64,000 nt of DNA. Source: Acrocarpospora phusangensis. GTDB taxonomy: Bacteria > Actinomycetota > Actinomycetes > Streptosporangiales > Streptosporangiaceae. This document shows positions 52,169 to 59,885 of the stretch, piece by piece (the stretch's first letter is position 1; every line of letters begins with the position of its first letter). Both the position numbers and the translations under genes were made by a program. The notes beneath the pieces were generated by a model. The model was not told where the DNA came from. It did not search any database and was given only the letters and a program-made list of their open reading frames with translations. Location: contig NZ_BOOA01000035.1 in the NCBI RefSeq assembly GCF_016862995.1, positions 1-64,000 on the forward strand, in the 5' to 3' direction.

Positions 52169-52378
52169 CTAGTCCATGAGGTAGTGCAGCCCTGCCGCCA
52201 CCGCGGCCAGGGCTGTCAGGCCGGCTATCGCGGCGAGCGGGACCGAGACTCCGCCCAGCACGCTCAGTCCAGCGATGGACAACCCCGAGACCACGCTTGA
52301 AAACAGGATCAACACGGCGCGACGGGACAGGAGCGGTCCCGGTTGGTGATGGCCGACGTCGTCCGTGGGTAGAGTCAC
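52169..52378 (-). CDS. small two-helix membrane protein (minus strand)
   Basis: A 69-residue protein with two membrane helices (about residues 19-37 and 44-66) starting at GTG at 52378, 7 bases after AAGGAG. It runs opposite to nearly all phage genes and has its own promoter, so it is probably expressed in the lysogen. Function unknown; exclusion or toxin/immunity roles are possible. Confidence 0.65.
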   Translation of the reverse strand: MTLPTDDVGHHQPGPLLSRRAVLILFSSVVSGLSIAGLSVLGGVSVPLAAIAGLTALAAVAAGLHYLMD

Positions 52379-52779
52379 GGCGACTCCTTTCTTGGCAACG
52401 AGCAGGGGATCATTGGGCGGCCTCCCTGCACGGAGGCTGCCCTCTGTGTTCGGCGGCACGACGCTATCCCCCGCCGCACAAGTGTCAATTCCCGCGCAGC
52501 TAGGCAAAACCCCAGTAAGCGGGCGACACGATATCCACCACCCACCAGGCCCTCACGTCGGGATGAGCCAGGAAACCCGCAGCGTACGTCCAGGGACGGG
52601 CTCGTCGTGATTGCGCAGGAAGATGCCCCACGGCGTGCCCTCCCGCCGATCAAGTTCGTCGCGCGAACGTAGAACAGCGAACGCTTGCGCCCCGCCCTTC
52701 TCCCGTCGATCTCACCCTGTGAAGGCACCCCGGACGGGGACCGCCTCCATACCGGGTCGGACGACCAGGGAGACGACGG
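52379..52779. other. 400-base spacer before the late operon
   Basis: It contains the promoter of the minus-strand membrane-protein gene on its left and the leader of the small-terminase-like gene on its right. No reading frame here has good codon usage. A packaging (pac/cos) site could be here or in the terminase gene, but no sign is visible. Confidence 0.5.
52461..52488 (-). promoter_or_regulatory. sigma-70 promoter of the minus-strand moron
   Basis: On the minus strand TTGACA (52483-52488) and TAGCGT (52461-52466) are 16 bases apart. The -35 is a perfect consensus. It points to the small membrane-protein gene about 80 bases away. Confidence 0.6.
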
Positions 52780-53310
52780 ATGTCGAGGACCTACCGCGCA
52801 AGCCGCCGCATGAACGGCGAGCAGCGCGCTGAACGCGCCGCACAGGCGTACGAACTGCGGCTGCAAGGTTTGACGATCGCGGTCATCGCCCGCGAGCTGG
52901 ACCTGGCCGGCTCGACTGTGCACGAACTGCTCACTGAGTACTCCGCCGCCAGGCTGGACCCGCTCACGGACGAGTACCGCCGGATCGAGCTGGACCGCCT
53001 CGACGACTACACGGCCAAGGCCTACGAGGTGCTCGTCGCAGAGCACGTGCTCGTCCAGCACGGCAAGGTCATCTACGACCCGGAAACCGAGGCCCCGATG
53101 CGGGACCTCGCCCCGAAACTGGCCGCGATCGACCGGCTCGTCAGGATCTCCGAACGCCGCTCCCGCCTCCTCGGCCTGGATGCCGTCATCAAGGCCGACG
53201 TCACGGTCACCCCCGTCGACCCGACCGACCTCGCCCTGATGCAGCTCGTCACGGAAGCAAGAGCGAAGACCGCCGTGGAGGAAGCCCGACTGAAGGGCGA
53301 AGGCGCATGA
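52780..53310 (+). CDS. small terminase subunit-like protein
   Basis: A 176-residue protein with an N-terminal HTH (LRLQGLTIAVIARELDLAGS, recognition helix STVHELLTEY) followed by a helical region, as in phage small terminases. It is the first gene of the late operon, though the large subunit lies 4 kb downstream. Alternatively a simple HTH regulator. Confidence 0.65.
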   Translation: MSRTYRASRRMNGEQRAERAAQAYELRLQGLTIAVIARELDLAGSTVHELLTEYSAARLDPLTDEYRRIELDRLDDYTAKAYEVLVAEHVLVQHGKVIYDPETEAPMRDLAPKLAAIDRLVRISERRSRLLGLDAVIKADVTVTPVDPTDLALMQLVTEARAKTAVEEARLKGEGA

Positions 53311-53552
53311 GGGACGACGACGTGGTCACCGTGGTTCAGGACAGATTCCGCCTGCACGCTGCGGCCGTTGAGCCGCAGCCCATCACCAGCGTGATGCGCC
53401 TCCAAGTCCTGGCCCTGCCGGATGGCCGGTTCGTGCTCGTCGTCACGGGCGGCGCACTCTCCACTGACGACCACGACACGCTCGCGGGCCTCGCGGAAAC
53501 CCTCGGAGCTGCCGAGCTGGTCGTGCTGACGCAGCCGATCGAGGTGGGCTGA
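53307..53552 (+). CDS. small hypothetical protein
   Basis: An 81-residue beta-rich protein (MRLQVLALPDGRFVLVVTGG). It overlaps the gene before it by four bases. No family recognised. Confidence 0.58.
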   Translation: MRDDDVVTVVQDRFRLHAAAVEPQPITSVMRLQVLALPDGRFVLVVTGGALSTDDHDTLAGLAETLGAAELVVLTQPIEVG

Positions 53553-53553
53553 C

Positions 53554-53934
53554 GTGCCCACCCCGGTGATCCCCACGCGGGTGAAGATCGGCTACGCCCG
53601 GTACGGGGTCGTGGTCTCCAACGACGCGATTCACAAAGCCGACAGCGAGAACCACACCAACTACGCCGGCTTCTCCAACGGCTCCACGCAGAAGATCGTG
53701 CTGCGTGAGGACAACCCGCCCGACTACCAGGCGGAAACCCTCCTCCACGAGATCCTCCACCAGTGCTTGCGCGTCGCCGGCGTGGACGCGGACGTGGACG
53801 CCAAGGCGGGCCTCGCGGATGTTGAGGAGCGCGCCGTCAGGGCGATAGCCCCGAACCTGCTCGCCGCGCTCCGCGAGAACCCCGACCTGGTCGCCTACCT
53901 GCTCCACGACGGCCAGCCGGAGGGGCCCCGATGA
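53554..53934 (+). CDS. HExxH metallopeptidase-like protein
   Basis: A 126-residue protein with His65-Glu66-x-x-His69 in LLHEILHQCL, the zinc site of many small metallopeptidases. A third ligand may be in the acidic helix after it. Such proteins occur beside actinophage terminase genes; targets are unknown. Confidence 0.72.
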   Translation: MPTPVIPTRVKIGYARYGVVVSNDAIHKADSENHTNYAGFSNGSTQKIVLREDNPPDYQAETLLHEILHQCLRVAGVDADVDAKAGLADVEERAVRAIAPNLLAALRENPDLVAYLLHDGQPEGPR

Positions 53935-53937
53935 AGG

Positions 53938-54135
53938 TCACCGCCGGCGCGCTCGCCTCCGTCCGGCGGCAGACATCGCCGCCATCTTCTTCGCGCCGTA
54001 CTTCTTCCGGCCGATCGCCGCGGCGAGCGCCTTCGGATTCCGGGCGCCGCGCGCCTTCAGCGAGCGGGACAACGCTGCGAACCGCTTCCCGCTACCCAGC
54101 TTCGGCTTCCTGGCTCGCCCCTTACGTCGGGCCAT
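53938..54135 (-). CDS. short, very basic protein on the opposite strand
   Basis: A 65-residue Arg/Lys/Ala-rich protein (ARRKGRARKPKLGSGKRFAA, then NPKALAAAIGRKKYG) resembling short actinophage proteins. The minus-strand ATG at 54135 has a strong TAGGAGGTGG before it, which supports this frame over the competing plus-strand reading 53931-54185. It may bind DNA. A minus-strand gene within the late operon is unusual. Confidence 0.65.
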   Translation of the reverse strand: MARRKGRARKPKLGSGKRFAALSRSLKARGARNPKALAAAIGRKKYGAKKMAAMSAAGRRRARRR

Positions 54136-54181
54136 CACAACCACCTCCTACCAGGGAGATCGACGACATGGAGTCTTCGCG

Positions 54182-54964
54182 ATGAGCATCGACCTGGTCA
54201 CTAGGAAGGCGTGGGGAGCCCGCGCACCACGCGGCGCCTACTCCCGCTTGACCTCCACGCGCGGCGTCAAGGTGCACTACACGGGCGGGCGCATCGACCC
54301 GAGGATGCTGGACGACCACAGCCGCTGTGTCGCCGCGGTGCAGGCCATCCAGGATCACCACCAGTTCGGCAACGGGTGGATCGACACGGGGTACAGCGCG
54401 CTCACCTGCTGGCACCGCAAGGTGTTCGTCGCCCGAGGCCCTCACGTCGTCCCGGCCGCTAACGGCGCCGGGCTCAACAGCGGCCACTACGCCGTATGCG
54501 CCCTCGCCGGAAACTCCGGCCTGGTGGAACCGACCGACGACCTCCTGCTGGGCATCCTCGACGCGATCGAATGGCTGCGCGCCGAGGGCGGCGCGGGACG
54601 GGAGGTCAAAGGCCACCGGGACGGGTACTCCACCGACTGCCCCGGAAAGCCGCTCTACGCGTGGGTCAAGGCCGGCGCTCCGAGGCCGGGAATCGTTCCG
54701 CCGCCGGCGAGCCCCCCGTCGAACGCGCCCAGCTGGCCGGGTCGGCTGTTGGAGTTCCCGCCCATCACCCGCGGCTCGGACGTCATGCAGTGGCAGCGCC
54801 AGATGCGCGATGCCCACGGGTTCGAACTCGCCGCCGATGGCGCGTACGGGCAGCGCTCCCGTGATGTCTGCAAGACCTTCCAGAGGAGGGCCGACCTCGA
54901 CGACGACGGGATCGTCGGCCGCCTCACCTGGCGGGCCGCGTTCGCCGACCAGGACGAGACATGA
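54182..54964 (+). CDS. endolysin: amidase/PGRP domain plus peptidoglycan-binding domain
   Basis: A 260-residue lysin. An N-acetylmuramoyl-L-alanine amidase (amidase_2/PGRP) domain has VHYTGG, WIDTGYSAL, VKGHRDGYSTDCPG with the zinc His and Cys ligands. After a Pro-rich linker, a PG-binding domain (ITRGSDVMQWQRQM, AYGQRSRDVCKTFQ) forms the C-terminus. It cuts the cell wall at the end of infection. It lies upstream of terminase, as in some mycobacteriophages. Confidence 0.93.
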   Translation: MSIDLVTRKAWGARAPRGAYSRLTSTRGVKVHYTGGRIDPRMLDDHSRCVAAVQAIQDHHQFGNGWIDTGYSALTCWHRKVFVARGPHVVPAANGAGLNSGHYAVCALAGNSGLVEPTDDLLLGILDAIEWLRAEGGAGREVKGHRDGYSTDCPGKPLYAWVKAGAPRPGIVPPPASPPSNAPSWPGRLLEFPPITRGSDVMQWQRQMRDAHGFELAADGAYGQRSRDVCKTFQRRADLDDDGIVGRLTWRAAFADQDET

Positions 54965-55509
54965 CGCCCACAGAGCAGCGGAACGCCCGCGCCGCGGCCG
55001 TCACAGCGGCCGTCCAGTTGCACGCCGCGCTCGGCCTGCCGCCCCTGCAGACCGGCGTCTGCGCGTGCGGAGCGATCCGCCTCGCAGAACGGCGCGTCCG
55101 CCACACCGCCGACGTACTCGCCGCCTTCATCGTCGGCACCACCGTCATCCGCCTCAAGCCGGTCGTGATCGTCGAAGAGGCGACATCGACATCCATCAAC
55201 CCTCCAGAGGGAGCCACCACCATGCAGATGAACACGGGACAGAAGTTCTTCGTCGAGGTCGACACCGAGGACGCCTCGGGCTTCGACACGCACGAGACGA
55301 TCGAGTGGGGCATCAGCGACGAGGCCGTCGCCACCTTGCAGATCTCCGAGGACACCCAGTCGGCATGGGTGGTGTCCGGTGCGCCCGGCTCCGCGGTGCT
55401 CACCGCCTCGATCCCGAACCTCAACCTGTCCGCCACCCTCGCGGTCGACGTGGTCCCGGCCGGAACAGCCACGATCGAGATCGCCGCCTCCGAGCCGGTC
55501 AACGAGTAG
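54961..55509 (+). CDS. Ig-like domain protein
   Basis: A 182-residue frame. The last 95 residues form a bacterial Ig-like (Big_2-type) fold: EWGISDEAVATLQIS, AWVVSGAPGSAVLTASIP, LSATLAVDVVP. The first 85 residues are unrelated. An internal ATG at 55221 preceded by GAGGGAG could start the Ig-like part as a separate protein. Likely a virion decoration. Confidence 0.72.
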   Translation: MTPTEQRNARAAAVTAAVQLHAALGLPPLQTGVCACGAIRLAERRVRHTADVLAAFIVGTTVIRLKPVVIVEEATSTSINPPEGATTMQMNTGQKFFVEVDTEDASGFDTHETIEWGISDEAVATLQISEDTQSAWVVSGAPGSAVLTASIPNLNLSATLAVDVVPAGTATIEIAASEPVNE

Positions 55510-55546
55510 TTCGGCCGCCAACCCCCTCCCGCAGAAGGAATGCGCC

Positions 55547-55774
55547 ATGAGTGTCCGAGCCAAGTTCCGGTGCCGGTCAGTGGAGACCTACGGGCCCAAC
55601 GCCCAGCAGCGCACCTACCGATTCGGGGCGGTAGCCGACGACGGCATCCCCGAGAACCAGCGCTACGCCAGGTACACCCCCATCGGCGAGTTGAGCATCT
55701 CGGTGGACAACCCGGACGTCGTCTTCGAGCCCGGCAAGTGCTACTACCTCGACTTCACCCCGGCCGAGGACTGA
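55547..55774 (+). CDS. small hypothetical protein
   Basis: A 75-residue protein after GAAGGA, containing KCYYLDFTPAED at its end. Proteins of this type (CYYVDFTPA) occur in actinophage head regions. Function unknown. Confidence 0.62.
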   Translation: MSVRAKFRCRSVETYGPNAQQRTYRFGAVADDGIPENQRYARYTPIGELSISVDNPDVVFEPGKCYYLDFTPAED

Positions 55775-55835
55775 CCCCCCACAAACTCGGCCGCCACTTG
55801 GAAGTGCGGCCCCTACCCTCCAACGGAGGTTGCAC

Positions 55836-55985
55836 GTGAAGATCTTCGGTCGCGAGCCCGACGGTCTTCTGCGGGCTTGCCACAAAAACGTCGGATTCAC
55901 CTGGGAAAATGAACTGACATTCGAAACCCGGGCGAGTGCTGTAACACTCCCCGGGCGCGGCGATCACCTGACTGGAGGTGCTCGC
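55836..55985 (+). pseudogene. 5' remnant of the holin-like gene before the homing endonuclease
   Basis: GTG AAG at 55836 opens VKIFGREP, nearly the same as MKIFGREP of the intact gene at 56534 (identical residues 2-8, different codons), then similarity fades. The likely reading is that an endonuclease element entered near codon 8 and brought its own recoded start for the gene. No protein from this stretch is expected. Confidence 0.5.
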
Positions 55986-56537
55986 GTGAGCGAGCGTACC
56001 TGTGAGTACTGCCAAGAGTCATTCGTTCCAAGTCGGCCTACCCGGCGTTTCTGCAGCGTGGCCTGTTCCACCAAGAGCCACCGCAGGAGCAATGAGTACG
56101 CACACCTCGTAGCGCAGGGCAAGAAGGAGTGCGCCACATGCGGGGAGACGAAGCCTCTCGACGAGTTCCACCGGCGGACGTCCGCCGGGCGGGACGGATG
56201 GGCATCCCAGTGCAAGCCCTGCACATCGGTCCGCTGCGCCGCTCGCAACGCCACCGAGGCGGTGCGTCAGCGGAGCCGTGAACGGAAGTTGGTCAAGCGA
56301 TACGGCATCTCGCTGGCTGATTACGACCAGATGCTTGCCGATCAGGATTTCGCCTGCGCCATCTGCGACCGCGCACACAACGACGAGCAGGGCCCGCTGT
56401 ACGTCGACCACTGCCACGCGACCGGCCGGGTTCGGGGGCTTCTCTGCCGCCCTTGCAATACAGCCATCGGTCACTTCGAAGACAACCGCCAACGGCTGAT
56501 CCAGGCTGCGGCCTACCTCGAAAGGAACAGCACATGA
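55986..56537 (+). CDS. Endonuclease VII-type HNH homing endonuclease
   Basis: A 183-residue protein. An N-terminal zinc finger (CEYCQESF, CSVAC), a second (CATCGE, CKPC) and a C-terminal recombination endonuclease VII domain (YGISLADYDQMLADQDFACA; VDHCHATGRVRGLLCRPCN). GTG start at 55986. Its stop overlaps the ATG of the holin-like gene. It is probably a free-standing homing nuclease. Confidence 0.88.
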   Translation: MSERTCEYCQESFVPSRPTRRFCSVACSTKSHRRSNEYAHLVAQGKKECATCGETKPLDEFHRRTSAGRDGWASQCKPCTSVRCAARNATEAVRQRSRERKLVKRYGISLADYDQMLADQDFACAICDRAHNDEQGPLYVDHCHATGRVRGLLCRPCNTAIGHFEDNRQRLIQAAAYLERNST

Positions 56538-56914
56538 AGATATTCGGAAGAGAACCGGCCGCGTGGCTGCACGCGCTCCAGGCCGTACTCGCCTTCGCCA
56601 CCACGCTCCCGCTCGTCCAGGCGTGGGGGCTCAGCGAGGAAGCCGCCGCGGTCGTGATGACCATCGCGGGTGGCGTCGTCGCCGCGTGGGTCGCCATCGC
56701 AACCCGGCCGTTCGTCGTCAGCGCCCTCACCGGGGGAGTGCAGACGATCCTCACCGGGATGATCGCCTTCGGCCTGCCGCTCTCGCAGGAGTCGGCGGGC
56801 GCCGCGGTGGCCGCCCTCAATGTCGTCCTCATGCTGCTGATGCCGCTCGGCTTGACGCCGACAGCCGACCCTGCCCCCGACTTCGTGCGAGCCCGACGCC
56901 AGATCGTGCGCTGA
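56534..56914 (+). CDS. holin-like membrane protein
   Basis: A 126-residue protein with three to four membrane helices (about residues 15-30, 36-56, 60-82 and 86-106) and a basic tail. It follows the endolysin region and is likely a holin. Its first codons (ATA, GGA, AGA, GAA) are rare in this phage, unlike the rest. Confidence 0.72.
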   Translation: MKIFGREPAAWLHALQAVLAFATTLPLVQAWGLSEEAAAVVMTIAGGVVAAWVAIATRPFVVSALTGGVQTILTGMIAFGLPLSQESAGAAVAALNVVLMLLMPLGLTPTADPAPDFVRARRQIVR

Positions 56915-56950
56915 CCGCACCCGTCGAAAGCGGAGAGGAGGCGAGACCCC

Positions 56951-58570
56951 GTGACCATCACCGACACCTACCTGGCCGACGTGGACGCGTCCACGTTCGA
57001 CCTGGAGGCGTACGTGCTGGAACGCGTGGACCCTCGCCTCCTCGAATCGGCAGAGGGCCGTCGGGCGCTCACCCGCCTCGACCCGCTCCTGTTCGCGGTC
57101 CTCTACACGCCGCACCTGATCAAGCACGACGGCAAGGTCTCGTTCGCCGACCTGCACCTGTGGCTGTGCCGCCACGCACGCCGGTGGCTACGCAAGCCAG
57201 GCCCGCGTGAAGAGCGGCATGCCATGGTCGCGCCGAGAGAGTCGGGGAAGTCCAGCTGGGCGTTCAAGATTCTCCCGCTCTGGGCCGCCGCGCACGGGCA
57301 CCTGCGCTTCGTCGCGGCATTCTCCTCGTCAGCCACCCAGGCGGAAGGCCATGTCAGCGCGGTCCGCAACGAGATGGACACCAACCAGCTGCTCCGCCAA
57401 GACTTCCCGGACTTGTGCGCTCCCGCGCGGCGGCCGAACGGCTCGCCCGTGGCCGACTCGCGGCAGATGCTCTACACCCGGTCCGGGTTCTCCTTCGCCG
57501 CGCGCGGCCTCGACTCCGAGGTGCTGGGCCTGGTCAACGCCGATAACCTCCGACCGGACCTGATCATTCTCGATGATGTCGAGCCGGACGAGTCGAACTA
57601 CACCCCGTACCAGGCGAAGAAGCGCCTGACGACGATCGTCGACACGGTGCTCCCGATGGCCGAGACGGCACACGTCGCCCTGGTGGGCACGGTCACTATG
57701 CCGGGTTCGATCGTGCACCAACTCGTCAAGACGGTCACCACCACCGAGAAGCCGGCCGACTGGATCGAGGAGGAACGCTTCCAGGTCCACTACTTCGAGC
57801 CGATCGTGAAGACGGAGGACGGTGAGGAGCGGAGCATCTGGCCGGCGAAGTGGCCGCTCGACTACCTGCGCTCGATCGAGCGCACCAGGTCCTACAAGAA
57901 GAACTTCCTGAACCAGCCGGTCGCGGTCGACGGCGACTACTGGACCCAGGAGGACTTCCGGTACGGCGACGTCCAGGCGGCCCGCGTGCTGCTCCAGATC
58001 GACCCTGCGGTGTCGACGTCCCGCACCTCGGACTTCTACGGGCTGGCCGTGGTCGCCTACGAGCGATCGAGCGGCGTGCGCCCGCCCGAGGCCGGGCATG
58101 GGATCGCCGCCGCCGTGGCCGCATTCGATGAGTATCGGGGCACGAAACCGATGCCCCGATGCGTGGTCCGCTACGCCCGCGCCCTACGCATGACGCCGGA
58201 GCGGCTTCGGGAGAAGGTCCTGGAGATCCTCACAGTCTTCCCGGAGATCGGCGCGGTCCGGATCGAGGTCAACCAGGGCGGCGACACCTGGCGGAGCGTG
58301 CTTCACGACCTGCCGGTGCGGCTGCTCGTCCACACCGAGTCGGCGCCGAAGCACGTACGGGCGACCTGGCTGCTGAACGACTACCAGCGCGGGCGCGTGC
58401 TCCACGCCGAGAAGCTTCCCGAGGCCGAAGAGCAGATGTGCGCCTACCCGCACGTCCTCCACGACGACCTGATCGACGCCGTCGGTGCCGGGGTCCGCTA
58501 CTTCCTGGCCAGGCCCAAGCCGCGGCGGGCCAGCGCCACCACGACCAGCTACACGAGAGGTGCCGCATGA
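56951..58570 (+). CDS. terL: terminase large subunit
   Basis: A 539-residue packaging motor. The ATPase has Walker A APRESGKSSW (about residue 94) and Walker B LIILDDVEPDES (about 204); the nuclease domain has LLQIDPAVSTSRTSDFYGLA and HDDLIDAVGAG as acidic metal ligands. Start GTG at 56951 after GGAGAGGAGG. Confidence 0.92.
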   Translation: MTITDTYLADVDASTFDLEAYVLERVDPRLLESAEGRRALTRLDPLLFAVLYTPHLIKHDGKVSFADLHLWLCRHARRWLRKPGPREERHAMVAPRESGKSSWAFKILPLWAAAHGHLRFVAAFSSSATQAEGHVSAVRNEMDTNQLLRQDFPDLCAPARRPNGSPVADSRQMLYTRSGFSFAARGLDSEVLGLVNADNLRPDLIILDDVEPDESNYTPYQAKKRLTTIVDTVLPMAETAHVALVGTVTMPGSIVHQLVKTVTTTEKPADWIEEERFQVHYFEPIVKTEDGEERSIWPAKWPLDYLRSIERTRSYKKNFLNQPVAVDGDYWTQEDFRYGDVQAARVLLQIDPAVSTSRTSDFYGLAVVAYERSSGVRPPEAGHGIAAAVAAFDEYRGTKPMPRCVVRYARALRMTPERLREKVLEILTVFPEIGAVRIEVNQGGDTWRSVLHDLPVRLLVHTESAPKHVRATWLLNDYQRGRVLHAEKLPEAEEQMCAYPHVLHDDLIDAVGAGVRYFLARPKPRRASATTTSYTRGAA

Positions 58571-58851
58571 TCCGCCGCTACATGACCCGACCTGCCGAGG
58601 TCGAGGTCATCACATGGATGGGCGACAACCTCGATGACGTCGTCGAGTTCCTCAGATTCGCGTCGCTCGGCCCTGAATACGCAGGTGTCCGGGTGACCGA
58701 GAACCGCGTGAAGATGCTCCTGCTCAACACCCCCGACAACCCGGTCACGCCCGTTCAGGTGAGGCCGGGCTGGAAGCTGGTGCGACTGGAGGGCACGGTC
58801 ACGGCCTGGGCGCCGGAGACGTTCGCGGTCCTGTTCGAGCGGGTGGGCTGA
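58567..58851 (+). CDS. small hypothetical protein
   Basis: A 94-residue protein with a RRYMTRPAEVEVITWMGDNL beginning; its PAxVEAxxW style is seen in many phage proteins near head genes. Function unknown; 4-base overlap with terL. Confidence 0.65.
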   Translation: MIRRYMTRPAEVEVITWMGDNLDDVVEFLRFASLGPEYAGVRVTENRVKMLLLNTPDNPVTPVQVRPGWKLVRLEGTVTAWAPETFAVLFERVG

Positions 58852-59885
58852 TGTACGCCTGGGTCACCAACCACGGCAAGCACGGCGGCGCGGCCAAGGC
58901 GTGGATGCACCGCAGCTTCTACCTGCACGGCCTGCCGCGCTCGGTCCTTTGGTGCCGGATCTTCGGTCACCGCCCGGTGGTGGACGGGTACGGCCCGGTC
59001 CGGCCTGGCTTGCACGCGGCGCGGTGGGTGTGCTGCGACCGGTGCGGCGTGCGCCCCGACCCCCAGGGCAACCTCGACGAGTCGGTGTGGAGCCTCGGGC
59101 AGCGGTATGACGGGCCGTTCGTGGAGCCATCCGGGCAGCTCGACCGGGCCACGGTCGAGCGCGTGGCCGAACTGATCTGTACTGGCGAGAGGAAGCCCGG
59201 ACCTTGGCCGAAGAAGCCGACCGGCGACGTGTCGGCTGAGCTGGTGGTCGGCCGTACCTTCAGGGCGTTCAGCGTAGAACTGAAGATCGGCAATGCGGGT
59301 TCCGAGAATAAGGTCGCCGCCCACCTGCAGATCTGGCCATTCGGGGCGCTCTACCTCTCCTTCGGAAGCTTCGGGACCTGGCTCCAGCGACGACTGAACC
59401 CAGTCGGATACGACTCCCGGGGGATCGAACTCTCAGCTGGAGAGTGGCGGATCAGCTGGAAGTTGTGGGCCAAACGAAACGAGTGGTCCCGGGACGACCC
59501 GAAGTGGATGCAGGGCAGCATCAGCCTCGACCTGATCGAGCACATCTACGGGCCGAAACGCTACAACTACGAGAACGTCGGCGAGCCCCAACAGATCACG
59601 GTCCGCATGCCCCACGGCGATGACCACGAGGCGACCGTCCAACTTCAGCGGCAGACTCTCGGCCGCCGTCGAGGCCGCAAGCGGTACGCGTGGGTGGTGG
59701 ACTGGACGGCCGAGGGGGGTATCCCTACCCGGCCAGGGGAGGATCGCGGCGGGGTGTGGAGCTCGGCTGTCGAGGTCCCGGACGCGGCAGTCGAGGACGG
59801 CGGGTGGCCGATGGTCGCCGCCGCCTGCATCGCGTCGGCACTGACGGCCGACCGGGTGCGGCGTGGATATCGGGTGGCCACGTGA
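58851..59885 (+). CDS. hypothetical protein between terminase and portal
   Basis: A 344-residue protein. Cys at WCRIFGHRP and CCDRCGVRP could bind metal. The middle is beta-rich. No family recognised. Its place between terL and portal is unusual for a structural gene. Confidence 0.65.
   Translation: MYAWVTNHGKHGGAAKAWMHRSFYLHGLPRSVLWCRIFGHRPVVDGYGPVRPGLHAARWVCCDRCGVRPDPQGNLDESVWSLGQRYDGPFVEPSGQLDRATVERVAELICTGERKPGPWPKKPTGDVSAELVVGRTFRAFSVELKIGNAGSENKVAAHLQIWPFGALYLSFGSFGTWLQRRLNPVGYDSRGIELSAGEWRISWKLWAKRNEWSRDDPKWMQGSISLDLIEHIYGPKRYNYENVGEPQQITVRMPHGDDHEATVQLQRQTLGRRRGRKRYAWVVDWTAEGGIPTRPGEDRGGVWSSAVEVPDAAVEDGGWPMVAAACIASALTADRVRRGYRVAT

Noticed and set aside
53931-54185. Plus-strand 84-codon frame overlapping the basic minus-strand gene
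   Set aside because: Ser/Arg/Pro-rich shadow-like product; the minus-strand frame has a much better ribosome site and a protein-like sequence.
55860-55985. Group I intron around the Endonuclease VII gene
   Set aside because: No conserved intron core could be seen, and the downstream gene has its own start that overlaps the endonuclease stop, which fits a free-standing element better.
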